Source of the DNA: Apodospora peruviana
Lineage: Eukaryota > Ascomycota > Sordariomycetes > Sordariales > Lasiosphaeriaceae
Reading direction: 5' to 3'
NCBI GenBank assembly: GCA_033439685.1
Contig: JAUEDM010000009.1
Location: forward strand, 372,001 to 436,000
Length of the DNA stretch: 64,000 nucleotides
Shown: positions 54,201-64,000 of the stretch, piece by piece
Numbering within the stretch: the first letter of the stretch is position 1
Layout of the letters: every line of letters starts with the position of its first letter
Made by a program: the position numbers and the translations under genes
The notes under the pieces: generated by a model
Database searches by the model: none
The model's input: only the letters and a program-made list of their open reading frames with translations
Told to the model about the DNA's origin: nothing

Positions 54201-54925
54201 CCTACTACGGAGCCCAAGACGAGCTTGACCCAAGCGACTCGGATCAGACGGTCGATGCCGCTACGGCCACCACAGCTACTTCCTCTACCGGCAGTGATGA
54301 TGACGGCGACAATAGCCGCGAGACCGAATCCCGTAGCGACGAGCAACACGATATGTACGGCCGCCCCTTGCGTCCTAGCCTTGCTGGCCTCAACGGCACC
54401 GAGTTCACCGGCATACTACCCGACAATCCGTTTGGGGTGATTCGTGGCCCCTTTGCCGCGGATGATAACAGTAGCACGGGAGGTGGTGGTGGTGTGCGCA
54501 CGGCCATGCCCATCCTGCAGTTCTGGACGTGGCGCACCGAGCTGCTGGTGACGATCCGGCGCGAGACGCAGGACACGTGGGCGACGCAGCTGGGACCGGG
54601 GCTGTGCCGATGCAGCGTCGTCGACCGGGCGGGCGACTGGTGCGGGGCCGTCGTGCTGCCGCACAAGTGGATTACTGGGGCCGGGCGGGAGGGCGCGCCG
54701 CTCATGTTCATCGCTCTTTCGGACGCCAAGGGCTTGACGGCCGACGAGTGTCCGGTGTGGAACTACTACATCCCAAAGGAGAAGGACGAGAGCGAGTGGG
54801 ATCTCTACTTTGTCATGATTTTGGAGCGGAACAGGGAGCGTGCGCTGTGGGAACGCGTGGCTGTTGGCAAGGTGTTTCAGGCGGCGTTTGGCGACTCCGT
54901 GTGGGATGAGATCAAGCTGGGATAA
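51289..54925 (+). CDS. Large HET-domain protein with Cys-rich N-terminus
   Basis: Exon 1 (51289-51354, MADSDSTGATLVGSED...) joins exon 2 (51422-54925) through a 67-bp intron (GTAAGC...CAG) to give 1189 residues. The N-terminal LCQSCKNLEL with a later ICRLCE is the CxxC-type opening seen in many HET proteins. HET motifs are YVALSYVWGG (about 248), YLWIDSLCIVQDS (about 308) and RGWTFQERLLSRRCLIF (about 492). A Ser/Thr-rich insert of roughly 90 residues separates the last two. A second long low-complexity stretch rich in Arg, Asp, His and Ser spans about residues 745-1010. A folded C-terminal part follows (WTWRTELLVTIRRET...). Cell-death function is inferred from the domain. Confidence 0.88.
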
Positions 54926-56995
54926 AGCCCATCTTCCTACATGTAAAGGTACGTACATGGGCGTAATCCCCCAGCAGCTATCGCGAACTTCCCCTCCCTT
55001 CATGTAGACAACATGTAGCACACCAGTTCTTGGCTTCTTCTACCAGTGGGGCTTTACACCAAATTTCTAGGGATGTTACCCAAACTCCTAATACATGCTC
55101 TTCAAAACGTTCCCATTTCGAATCCAAACCATGAGCAATTGTCGGGAGTTCCTCGAGGGCCTCATCGGTAACACTATCCTCATGAACATTTGCATCGTAG
55201 ACGGCGAACAGTGCGGGTTACTAGCAGGCCACAGACGACGTGCATTTGACTGCGCAGAACTTCAAGGCTTAGATGCTCTATCTGGAGGATGTCCCGGCCG
55301 GACACTGGCCAAAAGGTCTCGGGAACGATGATGGTTGATGAGGCAGCCCAGTCCGGTTAAGAGGGATATTGTATTGGGTAGTTGAGATCACATATCAGCA
55401 GAAGGCTATTAGCATAGCGGTCGAGACTGGTATGTACAGCGCCGTTTCTGACCACACCGTTTAGAAGGTTGTGGTTGAGGATACGGGTACAGGCGGGAAG
55501 GATATTGCAAGAGGACTGCAAGACAGAACCGACCCGATGTCTTACAAACGGTCCTGCAAATCTATTGGCGAAAGACAGAGACGGAAGGTATTTACCTAAG
55601 TCGTGAAGATCAAGTCAATAATTCCATAAAGAGTTCGATAGCTGTGCCGTACGTTTCTAACTTCACTAAACAAAGATACCAAGGTAGGTAAGAATGGCTG
55701 CATAAGTATACACCTCTCCCGGGATTTAAAACCATGGTGCAGTCACTTACCATATCCTAGTCTAGCTAAGAGAACACCTTTATATCTGCTACTTAGCTTA
55801 TATCTATTTTACAGAGACGTATTTCTTGATCTGGCTAATCGTATGTGTGATTAACAATTAAAAAGTTTGAAAATGTCCACCATCCGTCCATGAAAATGTA
55901 TGTATTATTCATACACCGCTATACGCTTAGGCGTGTCGGACCCTCAAACTATTTACTGTACAGGAAAATCGTGCCCTCACGGGTCGGGTGAAAAACCGGC
56001 ACCGACAATCAGGGAACACATCAGTGACTGAGCCTGTGAATAAAAAAGAAGAAGGCCTCCTGGCCTTCGATGGAGGGGGTCTTAAACCGCCAACTCCAAC
56101 TCTAGCTTCCTTGTCAGATTGTACATTGGTAATCTTCCCGCATCCATCAGCCAGTTCAGGATCCTTCTCGTTAGCCGTGCAGCTGGAGGATCAATGCCCT
56201 GGAGGACAGAGTGAAAGTCCCGTCGAGTCCGAATCTCTGCTCTCTCCCATTCCATAAAATTGAAACTTGGGGTTATATATGAAAATATAAAGGCAGTTTG
56301 GCTTGTCTAGATTAGGCCTGTTAAGATAACTCTTCAAGGTTTTAAATCCCGACAGAGGTATATATGTATGAAGAGGATGGTCACTTTAAAGATGATGGGA
56401 CTAGGAGGGTAGCATGGAAGTAAGGTGAGCTGTACTACTCCGTACAGTCTAATAAGACGTTTTCCAAGCCTGTCACAAGCCATAAAAGGCTTCACAAGCC
56501 GTCAATTATGACTCGACTGCCCCTTCAATGATGCCATGATTCCCAGTATGAATGCCGGCTCCCCACTTCAAATTACTACCCTCGTGTTGTATGGATCGAG
56601 GGATGCAGTGGCCGACTACTCTGGCTGGGACCTGAAAGCTAACAACATAATCGATTCACAAGATCCAAACGATAGAGTTGCTGAACAGAGATAAGAGTTC
56701 CATTTCTCCACAACGCCCAAAGCAACTGGTGGTGGTGACTATCTCGAATACGGATCAATGTGCAAATATACAAGAGATTGAGAGAGAAGCGAGTTATACG
56801 CAAGAGAAACCATAATGTGAGCGTGCAGCAAATAAAAGCAAACCATGTCTTGGTACAAACAATTCTCCCCATGCCACCCAGAGCAACAAATGGGGAAAAA
56901 TGTCCCATAGAGTAGAGACTCAAAACAAGACCACCCTTGTCCTATTCCAGCCCGGAGCCAATACCATCCGTAATCCGACCGGTTACACCTCCAGC
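54926..56995. other. Long intergenic stretch, no gene supported
   Basis: A 78-codon plus frame from an ATG at 55095 and an 89-codon frame at 55988-56257 have no motif or splice support. A small hairpin (AAGGCC, TCCT, GGCCTT) sits near 56050. The region 55560-55900 is AT-rich. The right end is the 3' side of the OM14-like gene. Confidence 0.4.
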
Positions 56996-57787
56996 TCATT
57001 GCTTCTTGTCCTTGGCCTTGTTCATATATCTGTCACACACATTGTCAGTTTAAATTCCACACCATCTCTACAAGAAAAAGCTCACCCAGCAAAAACACTC
57101 TCAACAGCACCAACAGCGCCCAAAACGCCAAGTCCAAGTCCAACACTCTTCCAGTCGAGCCTGCCACGGTCGTACAGACCCCAAGCCTTATATCCGAGCC
57201 ACCCGCTGAGCCCAACAACAGCAACCAGGTTCGCCGCGACCAAAGCACCGCTAGCACCATCGCTCATGCTGGCGAACTGCTTGGTCAGCCAACTGTCGGC
57301 CTTGTGCGCCTTGTTCTTGGCCTTCTTCTTGGCCAGGTCGGCCTCGGCGCGCGCCTTGGCGGCCAGGTCCTTGCGCTCTTGTTCTTCGCGCTCGTCGCGC
57401 TCGATGCGCGCGGCCTGCGTTTCCGTCTGCACCGGCTGCTCGTTGTAGTCGGACGGCACGGTGCGGACCGAGGGCACGTCGACGTCTACCAGCGAGGATG
57501 TGGACGCTTCGGAGCCGAGGACCTCGATTTGTGGGGGTTGGGGGGCTGCAGCCTATTTTTGTTTACGCATACGTCAGTCTGGCGTTTTGGGGGAAATGGA
57601 TTGGACCGGGTGCGGTACGAACCTCCTCTGGAGTCTGCTTGGGGCCCTTGGATGCGATTTCGGCGTACGACACTGCAAAGCAAGACGTCAGTTTTCTTTG
57701 TTCTTGAAGCGAGGGGAGATGGGGCTATTGAACTGATGGGCGATGTCGATGCTGTGTCAACCAGCTCTCGACGGGGAAGGGCTTACT
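56996..57787 (-). CDS. OM14-like mitochondrial outer membrane protein
   Basis: Exons, 5' to 3': a leader exon ending at 57787, then 57672-57623, 57551-57086 and 57029-56996. The start codon appears split: A at 57787, then TG at 57672-57671 across a 114-bp intron, giving MSYAEIASKGPKQTPEE. The last exon adds YMNKAKDKKQ and TGA. The middle has a charged Lys/Glu coiled-coil-like segment (about 35 residues), then two hydrophobic spans (GALVAANLVAVVGLSGWL; VGLGLGVLGAVGAV). This matches the fungal OM14 C-terminal family, a partner of porin on the outer mitochondrial membrane. The junction 57623/57551 does not keep frame with the best splice sites. One more C in the C5 run at 57540-57544 would give AAAPQPPQI, or a donor 4 bp later (GTACCG) would also restore the frame. 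Confidence 0.7.
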
Positions 57788-58709
57788 CTTCACGGATGGA
57801 TTAAGCTCGAAAACGACGACGCGTCGGATTGATGGTAATGATGACGAAGCTGCCTAAAGCTCGTTGCTCGGTCAAATGTCGTAGAGTGGGTAATGCGTGC
57901 GCGATATGTCCGACGATGTGTCTTGTCGCAAGAAAGTCGATCTCTCAATAATTATCGAGAGAAGGGAAGAAGCAAGCTAAGTTTGGAAGTTGGGTAGAAA
58001 AGGAGATGATTCGGATTGGATGAGGTCACGAGAAAGAGGTGGTGTGTGCGGATGGAAGGAACAGACCGGAAGAGGGGATTAAAAAGGACATGTGATGTGC
58101 GTGCTTGCCTGGTGCCCGTTCCCGCCCGCAAAACCGGTTCAATGGTGACCTCAGAAACGGTTGCAGCAGCTGTCGCCTACATCGTGTAACCCCGGTCACC
58201 AATGACGTCTGCGGCTCCGCCTAAACCGCTGTAGCGCCGGCAAGGTCCTGCTAAAATTCCACCCGACAGTGGGCGGTCTCCAGGGCACGGGCCAATGGAA
58301 AGCGCTGGCATCTGCAAGTTTGGCGAGGAGCTTTCCAGCATTGTCAAACTTGGAGCTGATTTTTGCCCAGTTGCAGTGATGCGCAGGTGTGGGTAAGGTC
58401 TTCACAACGGCCCCGGATCGTCAGGAACCAAAACCGGGCCATTTCTGGGAACCCGCTACACCAAAGTACCCGAAGAACTTATCGTCAGATCTGACCTTGC
58501 ACGTGCCTTGATGGGGAGGATGATGTCTATTGCGTTTCTCGGATATTACATAGATGCATGGTATACATGGAGAGATACAGTTCGCCGCGCTCTGGCACCC
58601 AGTGTATCCCTTATTACTCCCGCTGGCTGATCCTGATATCGTCGCAGCTTTGTCTATAGTATTAATACAACACCCACCTCTTCCACGACACCAAGTAAAA
58701 TGACCCGGC
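57788..58709. promoter_or_regulatory. Leader and promoter of the OM14-like gene; 3' side of MIA40
   Basis: The OM14-like 5' leader begins above 57787. No gene-like frame is present between the leader and the MIA40 stop at 58710. Confidence 0.5.
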
Positions 58710-59728
58710 TTATTGCTCCTTACCCTTATTCGCGCTTGTCGCATCAAAGGCGGCCTTGGGGACCTCATCAGACTCTTGCCTCAGCTCGTGGTGTGTTGCC
58801 GCATCCTTGGCCTCAGTCGCTTTCGCTGCTGGTGTCGCGGCGGGTGTCTCGGCGGGCGGTGCTACAGAGCTGTCCTTGGTCAGGACACCCTCTGCAGCCT
58901 CCGGGGCGGAAGCAGGGGCGGTGCCCTCCTCATCCTCGTCGTCCGCTAACTCGGAGCCGTAGACCTCGGGGTATTTCCGGAAGCAGTCCTGCATGTGCCT
59001 GTTGTTTGTTAGCCATCAACTCTTCCTCCTAGAAAAGGAGGTTAAAACCGTACTGGAACTTCTCGATGCAGTCCATGCCCTTGGGCTCCGCCTCAGAGTA
59101 GACGAAGCAGCTGAATGCTGCCTTGAACTCCTCTCCGCAAGGACCATCCGCCATGCCACCCAAGCATGGGCATTCCCAGTTGATCTCGCCCGTCTCGGGG
59201 TCAAAGGCGCCTTGTTGTTGAGCCTCTCGTTCTAAAGCCTCAGGAGACCCGGGCGGCGCCTCGTCCTCGGTAGGAACCACGGCAGCTGCGGCAGCTTCTA
59301 CGGATTCGGTGCGTTCTTCTTGAGGAGGAGGAGGAGGAGACGGCGGCGGCGGCGGCGCGGCGGCCAGTGTTCTCCGCCGTTTCTCCTCGACGATGGCATC
59401 GACGGTTGAGAGCTCGGAATCGGAGAATTGGGGAGGCGCGGGGTGAGCTTGTGCTGCGGGAAATAGTAATGTCAGCAACGACGCGCAAGTCATCATGGGA
59501 ACCGGAGGGCGAGAGGAACATACCGGGAAGTTCATCGGCAAATATTGAGCTGGTGTTGTACCAATACACGGCACCGATAGCAGCACCCCATCTTAATGCC
59601 GTACCCTTCCACGTCCCCTTCTTCTGGGCTGGTGCTGTGCTGAGAAATCGACGAGAGCCGGCGACGACGTTCTGAGCGCGGAGTGCGCGGACCGCGCTGG
59701 GCGAGGACCGCAGCGCTGAACGGTACAT
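58710..59728 (-). CDS. MIA40: Mia40/Tim40, intermembrane-space import oxidoreductase
   Basis: Exons 59728-59524, 59453-59054 and 58998-58710 join (introns 70 and 55 bp, GTATGT and GTACGG donors) to 297 residues. An Arg/Ser-rich mitochondrial presequence is followed by a membrane anchor (RWGAAIGAVYWYNTSS) and a long acidic/Pro-rich linker. The redox CPC of WECPCLGG comes next, and the twin CX9C pair is GPCGEEFKAAFSCF and GMDCIEKFQHMQDCF. Mia40 oxidises small Cys proteins as they enter the intermembrane space and is re-oxidised by Erv1. The C-terminal tail is acidic and Ala-rich. All six conserved Cys of the core are present. Confidence 0.95.
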
Positions 59729-60464
59729 TTTGTGGTGCTGAAAGAACAAAAAGAGGGTGAACTATCACAAGAACATGAAAAGCAGACGAATTGGCGTGTG
59801 AAGGGAGTGGCAGCCGGCGACCCACGGGAGGTTTGTCATCAATCGAGGTTGCCGTCAAAATTTCTGGCGATGTTCGGCAAAAGCCAAGCCCAGGAGCATC
59901 CGGAGCGGTGTGATTGGCTGATACTTCAGACGGACCCACCTTAAAGTGGTCGCTGTCAGAACCTCAACTTGAACTTGACCTGCCACAAACTCATCCCTTC
60001 TTTCATGCTCCGAAGTAAACTGGAAGGAGTGAAGTTTAAAATGCGTCTTTCACCTATTATGTCCTCTTGCGAGCTTTTCGCGCTTTTCCTTGAATTTTTA
60101 GCGCATTAGTCATCTCTTTCTCAGGGTTCTGCCTTTCCATGTGGCTCTCACTGTCAAGCTCCCGAAGTGGGCGCGACCTGCAAACTCAACTTGAGAAGCC
60201 GAACGATACTTATCTCGGCGGAAGCTTGCACGATGTGGTCCCGCGACTCGTATTTGTCCATATCAGAATGTCTAAAACAGCCAACGCTTCTCTTTAGCTA
60301 GATATCTACAACCCAGAAAAATCTTTAAAATCCTCCCGGGTGATAAACTCGAAGACCTGTTGGACAATTGGATATCTCATTCTCCACCTTTTCGAGATTC
60401 CTCCAGGTCCCCCACACAGACAACGCCTGCATCCAGCACCAACAAGCCGGATCAGCAAAGAACC
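59729..60464. promoter_or_regulatory. Divergent promoter between MIA40 and THI80
   Basis: 735 bp between the two ATGs. A CCAAT box occurs in reverse as ATTGG near 59913. No open frame is supported. No thiamine-riboswitch-like sequence was recognised in the THI80 leader. Confidence 0.5.
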
Positions 60465-61471
60465 ATGGACATCAGGGACCTGGTCTCAGACTCGGCCGAT
60501 GCGATTGAATGGGATCCTGCAGCCCTCGTCCGAAACTCACGCCAACAGGCACTGCAGGCCGAGCCAAGACCGGAAAGGGATGAGAAGGCGGGGTTTGCAC
60601 TCATCGTCCTCAATCAGCCTCTCGCGTTGTATCACATGGGGTTGATCAAGGAACTGTGGAAGAATGGTTCGTCTTTTTGTTCTTGTGTGATCGTGAAATG
60701 TGGGATGAAATTTGAGCCTGACAAATCAACAAAGCCTTTATTCGCGTTGCTGCCGATGGCGGCGCAAACCAACTCTATGACGTAGCCGGAGAACATGGCG
60801 ATGAGTGTTTCGTGAGTTGCGCACAACACCGAACCTCTCCTCCCCACCATATTTCATGCATATCAAAATAATACTGACACATAAGACAGGACGACCTCCG
60901 CATCATAATAGGCGACCTTGACTCCCTCCGCGATGACGTGCGATCCTACTTCTCCCAGTACAAACACACCTCTCGTCACGCAACTCAAATAATCCACGAC
61001 CCGGACCAGTACTCCACCGACTTTGGCAAAGCCGTCCACTACGTCCGCGAACACCATCGCGATCACGACATACTCGACATCGTCGCCATCGGCGGCCTGG
61101 GTGGCCGCGTCGACCAGGGTCTGAGCCAGCTGCATCACCTCTACCTCTTCCAGACGGACCCCAAGTACTCCCAGGGCAGGATGTACCTCTTCAACGGCGA
61201 GTGCCTCACTTTTCTGCTGAAAGCCGGCTGCCACCGGATCAAGGTGCGTGAGCCGGGCCAAGAGGATGCGTTTGGCAAGCATGTGGGCATCCTTCCGGTC
61301 AAAGAGCCGAGCGTAATCACGACCAAGGGGCTGGAATGGGACGTCGAGAACTGGGAGACGCAGTTTGGCGGCCAAGTCAGCACGAGCAACCACGTGTTGC
61401 CCCACACCCAAGTGGTCGAGGTGAAGACGACCAAGGACGTGCTGTTCACCATTGCGCTGCGGCAGGTCTAG
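60465..61471 (+). CDS. THI80: Thiamine pyrophosphokinase
   Basis: Exons 60465-60666, 60735-60811 and 60890-61471 join in frame (introns 68 and 78 bp, GTTCGT and GTGAGT donors) to 286 residues. The family motifs are VAADGGANQLYD, IIGDLDSLR, DQYSTDFGKAV, IGGLGGRVDQ and, near the end, GLEWDVEN and TSNHV. The enzyme moves pyrophosphate from ATP to thiamine to make thiamine diphosphate and normally works as a cytosolic dimer. The Asp residues of the DGG, GDLDS and DQYSTDF motifs, which hold ATP and Mg, are present. It is transcribed divergently from MIA40. Confidence 0.95.
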
Positions 61472-62023
61472 TGGATCATTGCCGACGCTGAGTGTGGATG
61501 GGCGTACCGGTGTAAGAGACCGGAATGTCAATGAACAGCTTGTTGGTTGGAAGGTTTACCGGCTGTTTTGTTGTGTTTGGCAAAGAAGGGCACATCGTCT
61601 CACGACTCTTGGATCGTTTTTGGGTATACGGAGTACATAGAATAGGATAGTACCTCCTGGGGTTGATGATTATATTATATGGTCGTTCATGTCCTCAATG
61701 CGACATCCGTCCCAAACTCCGCGCTATATGAAGCAACAACCACAACATAAACAACGATCAAATCATGTGAGATCTTCTGCTTCCTCAGCTCTGTCCCTCC
61801 GCGCATAATACACCAAGCATATCAGTCTTTGAATGCAATGTCCAACCAAACTCACAATCATCCGAGCCTCCACATCCCCCACTGTCTACTCGCACCTTTT
61901 GCCTACCGAGCTGCAAGCTGGCAGTCACAACAGAGTCGACTCGTTTTTCGTCCATTCAGCACGCCGAACATCCGTGATCTGGCACAATGAACCCTCCGGG
62001 CTGCTCCCCTAGAGTCCTACCGC
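61472..62023. other. Intergenic between convergent THI80 and BOS1
   Basis: 3' sequences of both genes. Nothing else seen. Confidence 0.5.
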
Positions 62024-62881
62024 TCACCTCAAAAAATGCAACACCAACCAGCAAAACAGCACAAAAACAACCACCCCCGCCCAGAAAATCCACTTATCCT
62101 GCCTCGCCCGCCGATCAATCATACGAATCGTATCCCCCGAAATCCCCAACGTATTTCCAACGCTATACAACTTCTTCTGCGTACTCTTAAGAATCTCCCT
62201 TTGCTGATTCAGATCCCCGAGAACCGCCTGTCCTCTGGCAATGTACTCGTCTAGACTGGAATGTGTATTCCGGAAAAAATCCTGTTCTCGCAGCGCGTGT
62301 CCTTCTCTGGTTGTATCATTACTCCCTAACGCGAGAGACTGTCCCCGACCGGACTCGGCAATACTGCTTGTTCTCGCATGCCCGTAGCCATAGCCTGACG
62401 CGGTGGCAGGCGAAGTAGATGATGCTGTGGCGTAGGGATTCTCGGGGGTAGCGGCCGCGAAGGGTCGTCTCCCCAACAGCTCGGCGCGGTTCTGGGTCGC
62501 TGCGGCTTCTTCTCGTGCGGATTTTAGGCTGTCGAGTTGAGAGCGGAAGTCGGATAGCTCTGACCGAAAATTGCGTATTCGCTCGAAGGCTTTTTCTTGC
62601 TTTGCCGGGTTGAGTTCTTGCTTCGCGAGCTGGTTGTACTCGTCGATTGTGCGGGAGAAGGCGGTTAGAGACGCCGAGAGGGAGCCGAGGGCCGCGGGGG
62701 TGATTGTTTTCTGTGTATCGGGTTGTTGTGGGTGGTGATCGGGGGAAGAGGAGAGCAGGGAGGAGAGGTCTTTGCGGATCGAGGTGCTCTGCTTGAGGGC
62801 AGAGTTGAAGTGAGTGTTCTGAGCTGCATGTTAGCATTTTGTTTAGTAAAGGGGATAATAGGGGTATTGGTGACTTACCAT
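62024..62881 (-). CDS. BOS1: ER-Golgi SNARE Bos1 (membrin/GOSR2 type)
   Basis: Exon 1 (62881-62879) holds only the ATG. A 60-bp intron (GTAAGT...CTCAG) separates it from exon 2 (62818-62024), which starts NTHFNSALKQSTSIRKDLSS. Total 265 residues. Two helical N-terminal segments are followed by a SNARE motif (about HSSLDEYIARGQAVLGDL through RMIDRRARQDKW) and a C-terminal membrane anchor (IFWAGVVVFVLFCWLVLHFL). Bos1 pairs with Sed5, Bet1 and Sec22 in fusion of ER-derived vesicles with the Golgi. The sequence is complete. Confidence 0.93.
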
Positions 62882-63770
62882 GGCTGCGGGTGGGAATCGC
62901 TGTCCGACCTGTCGACTACTTTGTTTCGGGTTTCGCTGAATGGGGTGGTTTATGTTGGTCGATTGGAAGAAACCGATGAAGAAAGTCGAGCCACACCGAG
63001 AGAAGGCCAAATGAACAGCTCTGCACTATGTTGTCGTCTGGCGCGAATATCTGGGGTCGCAGCCTACAGAGTGGATGCAGGTCGCGAGCTTGAAAGGTGG
63101 CATTTGGAGAAATTCAATGTCGTCAAATAAGCTTGCGCACGGATAGGGTGGGCTTAGCGGAAAGTCTGGACCAGAAGCTTGGGCCATGATCGCTGGCTTG
63201 GCTTGTGGAGGATCTGCGTTAACAGAGGATGGTGGTATGCAGGTGAAAATATGTTAGTAGTCCAGAAGCTCAGCTCATTGGATGAGGGCGCCCGGGCTCA
63301 ACAGTATGGTCTCATCCCTTCCGTCGACGCCAAAGTTGCGGTGTAGTACGACGTCCAGTCCTCTTCAACTAGACTAGGTCACCCGACAATCTGGTCTGGT
63401 TCTGTTTCGGGTACCCGTGTCACGGACAAGACGTTCAACGAATTTTATTTAGTAAGGGAGATAAGCCCACATGAAAAAGATGCCTACGGACTTCTACGGA
63501 GTAGCTCATATCGATTTTAGGTGTATGACATCAACTGTGAGTTGAGACTTCACGCGATGCCTCAGGAACTCGAAGCGAAATGGGTCGCAGACCTTACCTT
63601 ATGGATCAGCTGCTTTTCGGTAATTTCATATGATTTCAAGGGCCAAAATGAGGCTCTTGTTGGATTTACGGGAATTTCGCACCCAGTCCGACCATTTTGT
63701 CGATAACACATTCAGAAGCAAATAGGTAACTATGAGACATTCAGCGCTGAACTTCAGATACATGGAATGA
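62882..63770. other. Intergenic, BOS1 promoter and adjoining sequence
   Basis: The BOS1 leader lies just above 62881. No gene-like frame found in the rest. Confidence 0.45.
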
Positions 63771-64000
63771 TCACCATCTCGTACCCGCGCGGCGTGGGTT
63801 CACCGACGCATCACACGACTTCTTCTCATCAGTCTCACAGACGGCATCTGCACCCCCTTCCACCACGGCAAGCGCGCTGAAGTTCGCCGCGATGCGGCCG
63901 TGTCGTCTCGTCGCCCCGGGGCACGACATGGGCTCTGCAGGAGATCCGCCGGAGATAGCGACACCCTTCACAGTCATAGTGATGTAGTCGGCAAACTGGG
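63771..64000 (-). CDS. Edge of a minus-strand gene running off the window
   Basis: The frame is open from the window end through QFADYITMTVKGVAISGG to a TGA at 63773-63771, about 75 codons. Codon use looks coding (GC-rich third positions). An ATG at 63977 is possible, but the frame continues upstream of it, so this is probably the last exon of a longer gene. The family is not recognised. Confidence 0.4.
   Translation of the reverse strand, partial: QFADYITMTVKGVAISGGSPAEPMSCPGATRRHGRIAANFSALAVVEGGADAVCETDEKKSCDASVNPRRAGTRW

Noticed and set aside
62319..62837. 172-codon minus frame overlapping BOS1
   Set aside because: It is a shifted-frame shadow. The true frame joins the ATG-only exon and gives a complete SNARE.

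Overview
The window looks like nuclear DNA of a filamentous ascomycete (Pezizomycotina, probably Sordariomycetes). Introns are short (about 54-114 bp) with GTRNGT donors, CTAAC-type branch sites and YAG acceptors. Gene content fits: HET and NACHT (NLR-like) genes, a LysM effector next to a killer-toxin-like chitinase, a chromovirus retrotransposon, and ascomycete housekeeping genes (MIA40, THI80, BOS1, an OM14-like protein).

Layout. 1-10.3 kb is largely decayed. It holds a possible gene end, retroelement-like scraps, a disrupted three-domain P-loop/HAD/uracil phosphoribosyltransferase gene (2407-4307), a secreted protein gene on the minus strand (4800-5764), an SGNH esterase gene with an in-frame TAA (5815-8204), and a 2EXR gene with three in-frame stops (9175-10245). 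10.4-17.9 kb carries a HET-NACHT-WD40 gene (11212-14390) between two arrays of the same 13-bp minisatellite, plus a long-arm palindromic element (15708-16326). 17.9-26.1 kb has a secreted beta-lactamase-like protein, a small two-exon gene, a HET gene and an alpha/beta hydrolase. 26.6-33.4 kb is a divergent pair: a 1496-residue GH18 chitinase and a three-LysM secreted protein. 34.7-42.1 kb holds a NACHT gene, an FAD monooxygenase and a caspase-like gene whose catalytic His is replaced by Phe. 42.1-50.8 kb is a transposon nest: a full-length Ty3/gypsy chromovirus (44121-50249, identical-looking LTRs, CCAAG target duplication) inside one of two 213-bp solo LTRs. 51.3-54.9 kb is a 1189-residue HET gene. 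From 57 kb on the sequence is conserved housekeeping DNA, ending in the edge of an unrecognised gene.

How it fits together. Four HET/NACHT genes and a caspase-fold gene within about 44 kb suggest an accessory block for non-self recognition and regulated cell death. The chitinase/LysM pair probably acts on cell-wall chitin. MIA40 (intermembrane-space import), the OM14-like protein (outer membrane), THI80 (thiamine cofactor) and BOS1 (ER-Golgi SNARE) form the stable core flank.

Caution: several frame breaks in otherwise good genes fall in or near short C or T runs. Some apparent pseudogenization may therefore be assembly error. Exon boundaries are read by eye from splice consensus and reading-frame continuity.
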